Below, in pieces: positions 10,408 through 21,205 of a DNA stretch of 64,000 bases (the stretch's first letter is position 1; each line of letters starts with the position of its first letter). This DNA is from Prorocentrum cordatum (lineage: Eukaryota > Sar > Dinophyceae > Prorocentrales > Prorocentraceae), in contig CAUYUJ010007280.1 in the NCBI GenBank assembly GCA_963575745.1, positions 28,501-92,500 on the forward strand, in the 5' to 3' direction. The notes under the pieces are model-generated. The model saw only the letters and a list, made by a program, of their open reading frames with translations, made no database searches and was not told the DNA's origin. Both the position numbers and the translations under genes were made by a program.

Positions 10408-10600
10408 CCAGAGACACGCCCGCGTCGTTTCAAAGATCAGGACGGGGGCGGGGCTTTGGGGCTATGTGTTCGGCCCCGGTGGGGGCCCGGGCCCCGGGGG
10501 CCGTCAAATAAAACGGCCCGGGACGAAAAGCCGGTCCCGGGGAACGGGTCGGGACTTCCAGGGACGCCGTCCTGCAAACCTCAGGACGTCGCATGTCTGG
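10408..10600 (-). mobile_element. Family A MITE
   Basis: Reverse-oriented copy. The left border CAGAGACACGCCCGCGTCG is eroded and the right border GGACGTCGCATGTCTGG is intact. It starts 27 bp after the family K element. Confidence 0.75.
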
Positions 10601-11340
10601 GGTGCGCACGTCCGAACCGACCACGCAGCACAGGCGTCCTGTGGCATGTCGGTGCCCGGGCGGCGTGGCCAGAGGGCGCCCGCCACCGGGCAGGCACGAT
10701 CAGAAGTTTGGGCGCCCCTTGCGGTGGAGCGGCGCACACACAGTAGAAGCATGATGTTTCGGTGATGCTGGTGATGGGCGAAGAGTGAGGCAGGCGCGGC
10801 GTTAAAAAAAACCCAAGAGGTTCCTGGCTTCCATCCCTCTCGCTTCTGGCGCAACTAACTCTTCTGGGCGGCCTCTCACGGAACGAACATGCAATCGCGT
10901 AGCCGCGCATTCTCATTGCTTGTCTGCCTTTTTATGCGCTGAATTCTGAGTCGCTGCTGCTGCACAACCAGATCACGCTTCACGGAAAGCCGTTGGCGAA
11001 CAAGACGTCCCCCCACAACTCTTGCTCCAAGGCTCCAGCATGCCTCCCGAGGCCTCCAGAGAGTGCCAACAAGAGCATAAAGCGATCAGCATCTAGACCG
11101 TCCTCATCATCGTCCTTCTCTCCCTCCCTCCCTCCCTCCCTCCCCCACCCCTCTCGGCGCGATCCGACCCGCGGAGGGGGCTCACCGCGCGAGGGGCTCT
11201 CCGCGCAGCGCTTGCCCCTCCCTTCCCTCCCCGTCGAAGTTGCCCCTGCCCCCTCCCCGAGCATATCGGAAGTGTTCCTCGGCTCCGGACGCGTCGTTGT
11301 GGTTTTCCTCCTCCCCCTGCCGTTCAATGTTTTGTTTTTT
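10601..11340. other. Stretch without recognised gene
   Basis: Mixed sequence; a CCCT repeat block lies at about 11118-11146. No conserved protein segment, RNA gene or family repeat recognised. Confidence 0.5.
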
Positions 11341-11396
11341 AGTTCTCTCTCTCTCTCTCTCTCTGTTTCTCTCTCTCTCTCTCTCTTTCCTCGTCC
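11341..11396 (+). repeat. (CT)n microsatellite
   Basis: Dinucleotide CT run with one TGTTT interruption. Confidence 0.95.
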
Positions 11397-11529
11397 CTCC
11401 CCTGTCCTGTCTCCTCGTCTCCTCCGCCCAATCCACATGTGCGTTGCACGAGGGAGGGCGTGTTGCGCAGCAGGCTGCGCCGGGGACGGCGCCAGGGTCT
11501 GTGGCATGGACTGCACCATGGCCTGCGCC

Positions 11530-11880
11530 ACAGCGTCGCGCCGTGGACCTTTTTGCAGCGGGCTGCTCTCCTGGGGGACTCCCCACGGGCTGCGCCGTGG
11601 ACCGCGTCAGAGATTGCACTCCTTGGTGGAGCCTGCCCGCTGCGGCGCGCGCCGCGAGAGGTCCCCAGCGGCGCCCCAGCGTGCTCCTGGGGACTCCCCG
11701 CGGGCTGCGCCCCACGGGTTGCACCCTGGGTGGAGCCCGCCCACTGCGGCTCGCGCCGTGGGAGGCCCCCAGCGGCGCCCCAGCGTGCTCCTGGGGGCTC
11801 CCCGCGGGCTGCGCCCCACGGACTGCACCCCAGGGTGGAGCCGCCCGCTGCGGCGCGCGCCGCGGGGGAGGGCGCCGTGT
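11530..11880 (+). repeat. ~104-bp minisatellite
   Basis: Three to four units with GCGGCGCCCCAGCGTGCTCC, CTCCCCGCGGGCTGCGCC and GGTGGAGCC blocks. The GCGCCCC phase marks fall at 11671 and 11775. Frames on both strands are shadows of the repeat. Confidence 0.85.
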
Positions 11881-11959
11881 GAGCCACGGCTCCCGCCCGG
11901 GGGTGCGGAAGCCGGAGACCGCCTGCTGATGGGTTGCGCCGCAGGCGGCGGACGGGGCG

Positions 11960-12242
11960 GGAGGAGGGAGGAGAGAGGGAGGAGGAGGAGGAGGAGGAGA
12001 AGGATGAGGAGGAGGAGGAGGAGGAGGAGGAGGAGGAGGAGGAGTAGGAGAGGAGGAGGAAAGAGGAGGAAAGAGTAGGAGGAGGAGGAGGAGGAGGAGG
12101 AGGAGGAGGAGAGGAGGAAAGAGTAGGAGGAGGAGGAGGAGAGAGGAGGAGGAGGAGGTGGAGAGAGGAGGAGGAGAAAGGAGGAAGGAGGAAAGAGGAG
12201 GATGAGGATGAGGATGAGGATGAGGATGAGGATGAGGATGAG

Positions 12243-12273
<31 letters not shown>

Positions 12274-12290
12274 AGGAGGAGGAGGAGGGC
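11960..12290 (+). repeat. (GGA)n tract with (GGATGA)n block
   Basis: Long GGA tract with GGAAAGAGTA interruptions and a hexamer block (GATGAG repeats) at about 12200-12248. Confidence 0.95.
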
Positions 12291-12339
12291 CAGTCCAGAC
12301 AGGCAGGGGCCCTCCCTGGCGTCGCTCGTCGGTTTTTGT

Positions 12340-12425
12340 CGGGCCTCCCAGAGACTTCTGGTCACCACGGCTGGATCCGCCTCGAAAAACGGGCAGGATG
12401 GACCTCGGGAAGGATCGGGGGGCCG
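12340..12425 (-). repeat. Degenerate family F copy
   Basis: GCCTCCCAGAGACTTCTGGTC followed by a CTGGATCCGCCTCGA block matches the reverse complement of family F copies at 36.1, 45.8 and 53.6 kb, with many substitutions. Confidence 0.4.
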
Positions 12426-12494
12426 ACTTTGAGCGCAACTGGGCCAGGCGCGAGGGGGGTCGTTGCCTCCACCAGCGCTCCTCCGACTTAACAC

Positions 12495-12720
12495 CGCCTG
12501 CTATCGGTTCCGCCGAGGGTTGCACCCTCGGCCACCTGGTAACTTAGTGGGCACGCCGTTTTTTTACCGGTTCCGTCGCCGTTTTTTGACCGGTTCCGGC
12601 TCCGGTTCCAGTCCCGGAGCAGTTTTTTTGCCGTTTCCGGTCGCCGTTCTTTTGCCGTTTCCATTTTCGAGGGACATGTTCTGGAAACGGTGAAGAAACG
12701 GCCCTGCTGTTTCCGGGGCC
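12495..12720 (+). repeat. Degenerate CCGTTTTTTGCCGGTTCCG repeats
   Basis: Irregular copies of a T-run plus GGTTCCG module; no fixed period. Confidence 0.5.
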
Positions 12721-12799
12721 CACAAAGCCTGGTCACAGGTGCGGGCAGTTCAGTGAGTCCAGTCAGTCAGCGGATCCAACCTGCTTCCTGAAGTGCAAT

Positions 12800-12982
12800 A
12801 AGTCGGACCTAGGCCAGAAGAACATCCCTCAAGAACATGAGACCCACCGCCGGCCCAAGAACGCAGAACATCCACGGGCACCCTCGCCAGGATGCACAAG
12901 AACATCCAACAAACACGAAGAACAGTAGGGTACCCTCCCCGAACCGACCTCGATCTTCTACCTCGGTCCGCCTGTATCTGGC
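12800..12982 (+). repeat. Dispersed repeat family O
   Basis: Shares ACATCCAACA, ACACGAAGAACA, CCTCCCCGAACCGA and CTTCTACCTCGGTCCG in order with 60020-60192. Ends are not clearly inverted. Confidence 0.7.
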
Positions 12983-13134
12983 TACGTCCCTCCCACCAGA
13001 AAAGCGTCAACTTGGGCCGCCAGCGAAGCCGGCGGCGCCCGAGGCCAAGCCCAGCGGGAGCCACAGACGCGAGGAGATCAGGGGGGGCTTTGGACGTAGA
13101 CTTCGTCGGATCCCTCCATTTCTCCAGATCATCC

Positions 13135-13210
13135 TCGTCTTCCTCCTCCTCCTCCTCCTCCTCCTCCTCCTCCTCCTTCTCCTCCCCCCCATCCTCCTCC
13201 CCATCCTCCT
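13135..13210 (+). repeat. (CCT)n microsatellite
   Basis: CTC repeats ending in CCATCCTC repeats. Confidence 0.9.
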
Positions 13211-13384
13211 CATATCCCCTCCTGCTTGCATTGCTGGAGCAAGGCGGCCTCCCTGCCCAAACACGACGCAGACCTTGACCTCCTCGGCACCCGTCGGCAC
13301 GCAGAAACCAGGCCGCGCCCTCCCAGACGGCCCCAATGCCTGCCTCAGGGTCCTGCCAGGCCCCCCCCTCCCCCTTTTCTCCTC

Positions 13385-13465
13385 TCCTTCCTCCTCCTTC
13401 TCCTCCTCCTCCTCCTCCTCCTCCTCCTCTCCTCCTCTCTCTGCCAGCCCTCCCCTCCACCCTTC

Positions 13466-13507
<42 letters not shown>

Positions 13508-13560
13508 CGCCTCCTCCTCCTCCTCCTCCTCCTCCTCCTCCTCCTCCTCCTCCTCCCCGT
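13385..13560 (+). repeat. (CCT)n and (CGT)n compound microsatellite
   Basis: CTC run, a pure CGT run of about 14 units at 13465-13508, then another CTC run. Confidence 0.95.
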
Positions 13561-13742
13561 CCTTCCCCCTCCACACATGCCCGACGAAATGCACAGGCGC
13601 ATGCTCAGCCCCTCCGTCTCGCATCCGCCCCTGATGTCGTGGCCAAGAGGAGACACCCGAGCGCCTTCCAAGAGCCGGCAGAGGTCGGCCGGCCCAAGCA
13701 GGTCGCGGTTGGAGCGGAAGAAGGCGAACAAGGCCTGCCGGG

Positions 13743-14001
13743 CTAGAGGCCTCCTAAATGAGGTCCGCGTAGATGGGGCCGAAGGATCTCGCGGCATCGC
13801 CAATGCATCGCCGATGTGTCGGCGATGCATCAGCGATGTATCGGCGATGCATCGGCGACGTCAGCGATGCAACGACGACGTCGGCGTGGAGAAAATTGGG
13901 CCCCACATCGAGCCGCATCGCCGACGCATCGCCGATGCATCGGCGATGCGGCGCGATCCTCCTCCGACCCCACCTACTCCGACCCCATCTTGGAGGCCTA
14001 G
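13743..14001 (+). mobile_element. Family D element, ATGCATCG-rich
   Basis: CTAGAGGCCTCCTAAATGAG at the left is mirrored by CCCATCTTGGAGGCCTAG at the right, giving inverted ends around many CGATGCATCG palindromes. It aligns with 6720-6935 and is more complete. Confidence 0.75.
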
Positions 14002-14560
14002 ACGGGGCCTCCTCTCGCCGTGGAGCCCTGTCGGGCCATTTCTGGCCGTGCTCGGCATCTGGGCGCCCTCCCTGGGCCCCATGGGGCCCTTGAGCAGGAG
14101 CCGCTCGGGCTGAGAGCCCTGCCCTCGGGGAGGTGGTCTCTATATAGACCTCTTGGGCCCGTGTGAAGCCGATGACGCCGCGGGGGGTCTGGGACCGTCC
14201 ACCTGTGCCCGCCGGCAGGGAAGCAGAAGGCGTTGGAAGCAGAGATTGGGCTCACGAGGAGGGCAGAGGGAAGACCGCTCGAGCCTTCGAAGCGGGAAGG
14301 CGGCCGAAGCAGATTGGGACCCGGGGGTCCACCAGTGCCTAGTTTGAACGACCGACGTGTGCTGTTCCTGGCCTGGCCCATCCTGGCCCATCCTGGACCA
14401 CGGAGCGGTCGAGGCGCGCTCTGTGGTCCTGTAAGGGGGGGACTTGTAGTGACCGATCTCCCCCTGCAGCTGGGAGTGGCCCGGGCAGGGGCGGTGTGGA
14501 GGGACAACTGGCATCTCCCTACTTCCCCTCGACACAGTGTATGGTTTTCCAGTGCAGTCA
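14002..14560. other. Stretch without recognised gene
   Basis: Open frames exist on both strands, but none shows a recognisable domain or consistent codon bias. Confidence 0.45.
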
Positions 14561-14569
14561 ACCAGTATA

Positions 14570-14758
14570 ATAGGGATGCGCGGTAAGGATGCAAGGGCCT
14601 TGGAGGGCGAGGCTGACGTATTTTCGAGCGAGGCAATAAAGATGCGCGGTAAGGATGCAATGGCCTTGGAGGGCGATGCTGACGTTTTTCGAGCGAGGTC
14701 GGCCAGCGAAAAAGACGCGAAGGATGGGCCGAATGGGGCAAGGATGCACGGGTAGCAT
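14570..14758 (+). repeat. Family G repeat with 66-bp tandem duplication
   Basis: GATGCGCGGTAAGGATGCAA occurs at 14575 and 14641 (66-bp spacing), followed by AAGGATGGGCCGAA. Related sequence lies at 59678-59795. The duplication keeps frame (22 residues), but no protein family is recognised. Confidence 0.6.
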
Positions 14759-15343
14759 TGCAACATTGTTTTTGTTTACTATGCGGGTTGACTGCAATCC
14801 CGTGTCGCTGATGTGTACTGGTAGTATCGCTCTTTCTTCCTCTGAGCTGGAAGATTGACAACCTTCGGAACGGCTGTACATGCGATGATAAACACGATCA
14901 TGGCTACGATATTACAGCAGTGACATGGGTTGGAAGAGCGCATGAGAGCAGAAGTAAGTGACCTGGTGGGGTGAGTTCAGAGAGGTAAAGGTGGGCATGC
15001 AAGCCCAAGGAAGTCAACTTCAATCGCGAACCGACAGATGCGCCCCTCGATGATCCTCAGAGCGTGTGTTAGCCCCAGCGTGCGTGTTGTCCATCGAGGC
15101 CCCTCCTATACGACGCAGGCGATGTAGATGTAATGCTCGGCTGGTTGGGCTGAAGGGGGGCAACAAAAGCATTGGGCTGACACGCGTCCTGAGGATCCTC
15201 GAACCCCTGCCGTTCCCCTCCTCATCCGAAGGGTGGCTTTTCAACGATATCCGCTGGCCCCCTTGGCGCTGGGCCACCAGGCTGCGAGGCTCGGGCTCCT
15301 GCCCTCTGTTTCCAGTTTCCAGTTTCCAGTTCCTGATGTCATA
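14759..15343. other. Stretch without recognised gene
   Basis: Single-copy sequence of moderate GC. TTTCCAG triplicates near 15309-15332. Nothing else supported. Confidence 0.45.
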
Positions 15344-15519
15344 CAGTCGGGGCGTTGACCTAAGGAACCCTAAATAAGGAACGAGGCCCCTATTTTCCAT
15401 AAGTTGAACTTCGATTTCCGATCGAAAACCAAAGGGAAATCCAAGGCAAGCTGCGAGACAATTAATGAACACGGAGCACCTCCCCAACGAAAAGGGTTCC
15501 TTCTTCAGGGCCCCGACTG
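15344..15519 (+). mobile_element. Family C MITE, TA target site
   Basis: Reads CAGTCGGGGCGTTGACC ... CTTCAGGGCCCCGACTG with TA directly outside both ends (15342-15343 and 15520-15521). Inverted termini plus TA flanks resemble Tc1/mariner-type MITEs. Four copies of 176-181 bp occur in the window. Confidence 0.88.
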
Positions 15520-15539
15520 TATGCTTGTGAGCTTTTTTG

Positions 15540-15770
15540 TATTCGACGTTTCGTCGCCGGGCGGACAGGAGGGCAAAAGGGGGAGGGTGTCTGGCTCCGG
15601 ACCTCTGCTCAGTGCGACTATCTGCGGCAGTGCGTCCTATGGGGGGGAGCCTCCACCTGCCTGAAACAGGCGCCAACAAAACAGCCAAGATCTACCCCAT
15701 AGGGGGAGGGGGTGCGAGGGCCTGCGCCGATCGGCGAAAGAGTGACTAAAAAAGGGATCACCTTCCAGAT
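15540..15770 (+). repeat. Dispersed repeat family Q
   Basis: GACCTCTGCT, GCAGTGCGTCCTATGGGGG, ACAGCCAAGATCTA and GCGCCGATCGGC occur in the same order at 28440-28660. Termini not defined. Confidence 0.7.
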
Positions 15771-15813
15771 GCAAGCTCTTACTGCCCGCGCCAGGGGGGG
15801 GGGGCCTAGATTC

Positions 15814-16092
15814 AATCGCGAATTTCTCTTGGTTCGCGCTCCCAAGGCCCGAATCCTCCGTAGCTATCGCCAGGTTCGCGCTCCCGAGGCCGGGATATGT
15901 CGCAAAGTGCCCAGGTTCGCGCTCCCGAAGCCAATACCCCTTGTCAATCACGAAGGACTCGCGCTCCCGAAGCCAAGATCCCTCGAACCTTGCGCTAGAT
16001 TCGCGCTCCAATAAACCAGAGCTCCTTGCAACGCCACCTTCGCGCACCCGAGGCCAGAATGCCGCGCACATTTCGCCAGATTCACGCACCGC
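15814..16092 (+). repeat. 41-bp minisatellite
   Basis: Seven units with phase marks of TTCGCGC(T/A)CCC at 15833, 15874, 15916, 15957, 16000, 16039 and 16081, followed by CGAGGCC and AATC blocks. Spacing is 39-43 bp. Confidence 0.85.
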
Positions 16093-16520
16093 AGGCAAGA
16101 ATCCATTGTACATGTCGACGGATTTGAGAGGCCACGACTCAAGGCAATTCAACCATATTCGCGTTCAACAACAACTCCACCATCTCAAGGTACCTACTGA
16201 ATGCCAGTCGCCCTCTCATAAAGTTCCCACAAGCTTCTAAAACAGCGCCAACACGTCCCAGCATAACTCCGACACCTCCCATTATGATGGAGAGGGGGTC
16301 GGCAGCAGAGGGTCGCCTTTACGAATAACTGAAACTGATTGGCACAAAGTGGCTGCGGACCTCGGTGACCCCTACTTGTGCGCAGACGCAGGCACAGCAA
16401 AGGCAAAAGGGACGAATCACGCATCACTGTACATATACCTGCTGAACAATGCGGCTACACAGGTTCTACATAACGTTGCATTTCTAGTGATCGCATCGTC
16501 GGATTCGAAACCTGGAAGGC
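16093..16520. other. Stretch without recognised gene
   Basis: Moderate-GC single-copy sequence; no domain or RNA gene recognised. Confidence 0.45.
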
Positions 16521-16524
16521 GACA

Positions 16525-16670
16525 ATGCCTCCCGTTGCCTTTCGTTGCCTCCCGTTGCCTTACGTTGCCTCCCGTTGCCTCCCGCTGCCTCCTATTGCCT
16601 CCCGTTGCCTCCTATTGCTTCCCGTTGCCTCCTGTTGACTCCCGTATCTCCCGTGGCCTCCCATTGCCTT
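16525..16670 (+). repeat. 10-bp repeat (CCGTTGCCTC)
   Basis: About fourteen imperfect copies of a decamer. Confidence 0.9.
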
Positions 16671-17435
16671 TCCTATTCCCATGCCTGTCCCTACCTCGAT
16701 CCCCCCATTGGCTTTCCGTCGTGGCCCCTATCGTACTTGTGGGAAGCTGGGATGCTTCCTGCCGAAATGGTGCAATGTGTACTGCTCTCATCCAGCAAAG
16801 AGGGGCACATGCTTGTCAGACCAGCTGATACCCTTCAGGTCAACACAAGCATTGGGTGACGACCACCTGGGTGTGCGTTCCCGAGCTCCGCAAGTGTCAT
16901 GGCAATCAAAACTGAGCTGCGCAAAAGCGGCGCAAGGGGGATGAGTTCTCGCGGGCACAAGGCAGGCTTGCTACAACGCCCAAGCGACTCCACCCTAGGA
17001 CACCACGCATCACTGGCGATGCGTCCGCCAAAACAAAAGTTTCCAGCGCTCGGGCGCGGTGGGCCACACATGCTCTCGCTGCAATCACAGGTACCCATCG
17101 GTGGACGAAGTGGGTGCGTAGAAACCTGAATTAGGAAGGCATTTGCAGTAGATTGGGCTTCCGCCCGACCCCTGACGAGGAGGGAACAGGACACACCTCT
17201 CGTTTCTTGAAGTAGCAAGGCGACTAGACTAGTTTGGGCTCTGGGGAATCAAGCAAGCTAAGGATGTTCAACGACCGATGGGTGTGTATGTACATAGATC
17301 CAGAAAGACGGAACCGCCGAGACTGGCACTGCGGCTACTCCTGCCGCCTGCTAATGCCTGTTGCTGCTGTTGCGGTTGTTGGTGCTCTCCAGATTGCTTT
17401 TTTTTCATAGTCGCAGCATACAGAAGTGACAGCGT
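16671..17435. other. Stretch without recognised gene
   Basis: A minus-strand open frame at 17218-16835 has no recognisable motif. No family repeat seen. Confidence 0.45.
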
Positions 17436-17437
17436 TG

Positions 17438-17640
17438 GAGGGGGGGAGAGAAAGAGAGAGAGAGGGAGAGAAAGAGAGAAAGAGAAAGAGCGAGCGAAAG
17501 ACAGAGACAGACAGCGAGGGAGGGATACAGACCATCCCAACGGACATACCAATCATGAAGGGAAGAGAGAGGCAGAGAGAGAGAGAGAGACAACGAGAAA
17601 CAAAGGGAGAGAGAGAGAGAGAAACATAGAACGAGAGAGT
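17438..17640 (+). repeat. (GA)n-rich tract
   Basis: GAGAGA and AAAGAGAG repeats with interruptions. Confidence 0.92.
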
Positions 17641-18017
17641 GTGACATCACCACATCCTAACCATGCTACAACCATAGCGTGAACGCTATTAGTATCAGAT
17701 TACATCATCCATGTGAAAGGAGCGGAGGAGCATGGATCCAGCCTCCGGGTGCTTGCATCTGCGGATCTCCTCTTTGAACCTTGGCGGTGTCAACCAGGCT
17801 ACCAAGGAAAAAACATGATATGCTCACACGATCTTGGCTTGAAACGCCTTCTGAATGCCAGCATAAGATATGCACTCGCCACCTTCTAATCATCTTCATG
17901 CTCAGTGTCAAAGCCATGCATCACCACAATCAGGTTCGCTAGCATCGCAATGCTGCCATCCACGTTACTGCAAATGCGTCATCGCCCCCTCCTCGCGATC
18001 CGTATTTGCGTCCACCC
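17641..18017. other. Stretch without recognised gene
   Basis: AT-richer than neighbours. No conserved segment seen. Confidence 0.45.
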
Positions 18018-18290
18018 CATACCCTCCCCCCCCCCTCGCCGTCATCGTCGCCGTCATCGTCGCCGTCATCGTCGTCCTCCTCCACCAGTCAGGAAATCCT
18101 CGCACCACTTCTTCCCCCGTCGTCCCTCCCCTCTCCTCCCCCCCCTTCTCCCCTCCTCCCCTCTCCTCCCCCATCCCCCTCTCCCCTCGTTTTGCCGCCT
18201 TCTCCCCTCCTCCGCTTCCCTCCCCCATCTCCCTCCCATTCCCTCGCCCCCTTTCCTCCCCCTCTTCCCCCTCGTCGTCGTATCCTCAGG
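18018..18290 (+). repeat. (CGTCATCGTCGC) and CCCTCTCC repeats
   Basis: A 12-bp CGT-type repeat at 18040-18080, then CCTCCCC-rich pyrimidine sequence. Confidence 0.85.
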
Positions 18291-18399
18291 AAACGCGCCC
18301 TCGCCCATGACTTCTGCGCACCTTATTCAAGAACCTCGCCCTCGCCACTCAACTCTGGCACCCGGGACGTCCATGCAATTCACCCGGGAATCGAGCTCT

Positions 18400-19120
18400 C
18401 GCCTAAGACTTCCATGCGATTGTTCAAGCATCGCGCTGGGCGATGTACTGTGCCGCCCGCCCGAGCCGACCGCCAAGGCCCGCCCGCCCGACCCGCTCGG
18501 CAGAGACGCCCCCAAGCCCGTCCGTCCAGCTCCACCCGTTCGCTTGCCTGGAAGCCCGCCCGTCAGCGCATTCATGCACCACCCGGCCGGCCGCTCGCTG
18601 GGGTGCGCCCGCTCGTCTCGTCCGTCAGGGTTCGCCCGCCCGACCCGCTTGCCTTAGCCTTCCTCCCTGCGGATTGGGGACTCGAGTTCCCGTATGGAAC
18701 TTCCACGCAAGCAGCCCGCGAAATGCGCCCTCGCCTGGGACTTCCTGACGCCGTCTCGACGCTCAGGATGAAGGGGCCCAGGGACACACGAGCGTACAGA
18801 CACTAATCCCAGGATTCCCCAGCTGCTTCCATAGCCTCTGCAGGCTCGTCTTCCCCTCCGCCTCCGATTGTCTGCCGTGCTCTCTTGGGATTCTCGACGA
18901 TGACTTGTGCTTGCGTGACCGCCCAACCCGCACGTGGTCCGCCCGCCCGGCATGCCCTTGCGGGCGGCCTGCCCGACCCGCCCGTGAAGGTCGACACGCT
19001 CGCTCGCTTGGCCCGCCCGCCTGCCCGCCCGACCCGCCCGCTCGGGCGCGCCTGCTCGGGGCCTCCTTCGCGCGAGGACGCGCCCGTGCATCAAAGCACG
19101 GGCCCGGCGGCGGGGCCGAA
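18400..19120 (+). repeat. GC-rich degenerate CCCGCCCGACCCG sequence
   Basis: Many irregular copies of CCCGCCCGACCCG and related words, giving Pro/Ala/Arg-rich frames in every phase. A similar patch lies at 19330-19520. No protein family recognised. Confidence 0.6.
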
Positions 19121-19126
19121 ACCAGC

Positions 19127-19287
19127 TTCAGGTCGGGCATGTCCTCCCACAGGCGGATGTTGAACGAATCGTTCAGCATCGCCCCAAATGCGGGAAAACA
19201 GGCAAACAGAATCCAAACGTCGCCCCCAGACTACCCTTTCATCATTTTCGAAAGTACTCCTCCTGTGGAGGGACAGGCCCGACTTCA
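19127..19287 (+). mobile_element. Family B MITE
   Basis: TTCAGGTCGGGCATGTCCTC at the left is mirrored by GAGGGACAGGCCCGACTTCA at the right; AT-richer core. Confidence 0.8.
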
Positions 19288-19360
19288 AACCAGCTGCACG
19301 CAGCAGATTTCGTAGCCCACCCTTTCCCTGTCCCACCCTTGTCGTCCGGCCCGCACGGCC
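19288..19360 (+). repeat. Dispersed segment shared with 53049-53125
   Basis: CCAGCTGCACGCAGCA, GATTTCGTA and CTTGTCGTCCGGCCCG recur in order near 53.05 kb. The right neighbour of the family B copy. Confidence 0.65.
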
Positions 19361-19599
19361 CGCCCGTTCGGGCCCACTCGCCCCACCCGCGCGTCGAGGC
19401 TCGCCCGCCCAGGGCCCGCCCGACCCGCCGAAGCCTTCGTCCGCCCCTCCCATCGCTCGGAAGCCCGCCCGACCCGCCCGCCCCGGCCCACCCGCCAGAC
19501 CCGCCCGGTCGCCCCACCCGCGCGCCAAGGCTTGCCAGGCCTCGCCTGGATCGCATCGTGAAATCGGATCTGGCTGCGCGCTGGCCAATGCCGCCGGAT

Positions 19600-19670
19600 C
19601 GGGCCGAATCGAATCGAATCGGAATCGCAGCCACAACCAGCGAATCGAATCACATCGGATCGGGTCGCAG
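19600..19670 (+). repeat. Degenerate GAATCG repeat
   Basis: GAATCGAATCGAATCGGAATC-type words; a second tract lies at 42345-42560. Confidence 0.7.
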
Positions 19671-19889
19671 GCGCCCCTGCAACCTGCCGGCCCAGAGGCC
19701 CCCCCGCCCGAGGCGCCGAAGCCTTTTTTTGGCCCGCCTCTTCCCATGGCTTTCGGGAGGCCCGCGGCGCTTCAGCGCCCCGCGCGTGAGTTTCCGCCCT
19801 TCAGGGCCCGCCCGCGCCCGTCGGGGTCCACCCGCCCGATCCAACAAGAAGGCGCTGCAGCTAGCGGTGCTCTTCTCAATTCGACTCCT

Positions 19890-20050
19890 GTTTGGGCGTC
19901 CAGCAGTCGAGCTGGAGATCGACTACGGAATCGGCCACAGGACCGGCTTGCTCGTCGAATCTACAGGCGCGCATCAGGTTCGTATATCTACGAGCAGTCC
20001 ACACGTCTGTCGTGGATTCGACGGATAGCTCAAGTTTGAAATTCATCAAG
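19890..20050 (+). repeat. Dispersed repeat family M
   Basis: CAGTCGAGCTGGAGATCGAC, GGCTTGCTCGTCGAATCT and GTTCGTATATCTAC are matched in order at 59040-59175. Confidence 0.65.
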
Positions 20051-20104
20051 TATGTACGCAACCCGAATCATCAGGACGCGCGCTGAGGATGCACGGGGCC
20101 TTGG

Positions 20105-20339
20105 ATGCTGATAATCATGATGATGACGATGATGATGGTGATGCTGATGCTGATGATTGTGATGCTGATGGTGCCGACGATAGTGATCCTGATGATGATG
20201 CTCATAATGCTGCTGTGGATGATGATGCTTCTGCGGATGATGCTGATGCTGATGCTGATGCTGCTGAAGTTGATAATAATGATGACGATGCCTATGATGA
20301 TGACGATGACGATGATGACGATGATGATGCTGCGTCTAC

Positions 20340-20380
<41 letters not shown>

Positions 20381-20450
20381 ATGCTGATGCTGGTGATGAT
20401 GAGGAGGAGGATGCTGCTGCTGATGGTGCTGCTGCTGATGAGGGTACCGA
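20105..20450 (+). repeat. (GAT)n/(GCT)n trinucleotide tract
   Basis: Imperfect GAT and GCT repeats. The acidic open frame through it (20089-20733) is explained by the repeat. Confidence 0.93.
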
Positions 20451-20612
20451 CGACTATGAGGACAACGACGACGATGCCGACGACGAGGACGACAAGGCCG
20501 ACGAGGAACTTCCCAGCTTCACCCTCGCCGTCGGCGTCCTCGTCGTCGTCCTCGTCGTTCTTATCGTCTTCGTCGTCGTCCTCGTCGTCGGCATCTGTCC
20601 CGCCGCCGTCGC
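20451..20612. repeat. Inverted (GAC)n/(GTC)n foldback
   Basis: GCCGACGACGAGGACGAC near 20478 is mirrored by GTCGTCCTCGTCGTCGGC near 20574, so the repeat switches strand over about 100 bp and could fold into a hairpin. Translated, it imitates an acidic domain plus a Val/Leu membrane span. Confidence 0.75.
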
Positions 20613-20789
20613 CGCCGTCGTCGCCTCCTCCCCCCCCCCGCGAGGGCCCGCCCGCCCGACCCACGGGACCCGACGAGTCCGCCGATACGGCCGCCAGGTA
20701 GGCCTCAGAACCCCCTCCGAGCCACCGACATAAGGCCGCATAGTGGCCGCCACGCTGGGCCGCCAATCAGGCGGACCATGCCGCCGATG

Positions 20790-21205
20790 AGGCCCCCGGG
20801 CCCGATAGTGGAGGAGGCCGAAGAGGAGGAGGAGGAGGAGGAGGAGGAGGAGGAGGAGGAGCAGGAGGAGGAGCAGGAGGAGGAGCAGGAGGAGGAAGAA
20901 AGGGGCGACATGGGCCCCCGGGCCCGATAGTGGAGGAGGCCGAAGAGGAGGAGGAGGAGGAGGAGGAGGAGGAGGAGGAAAAGGAGGAGGAAAAGGAGGA
21001 GGAGCAGGAGGAGGAGGAGGATAAGGAGGAGGTCAAGGAGGGAGGAGGAGGAGGAGGAGGGAGGAGGAGGAGGAGGAGGAGGAGGAGGAGGAGGAGGTCA
21101 AGGAGGAGGGGAGGAGGAGGAGGAGAGGAGGAGGAGGTCAAGGAGGGAGGAGGAGGAGGAGGAGGAGAAGAGGAGGAGGAGGAGGAGAGGAAGGAGGAGG
21201 AGAGA
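20790..21205 (+). repeat. (GGA)n tract with 122-bp direct duplication
   Basis: GGCCCCCGGGCCCGATAGTG followed by GAGGAGGCCGAAG occurs at 20791 and 20913. The rest is GGA, GGAGCA and GGAGGTCAA repeats. Confidence 0.9.

Noticed and set aside
20089-20733. 214-codon acidic protein with an apparent membrane span
   Set aside because: Both the Asp-rich and the Val/Leu-rich parts are direct translations of GAT/GAC and GTC repeats.
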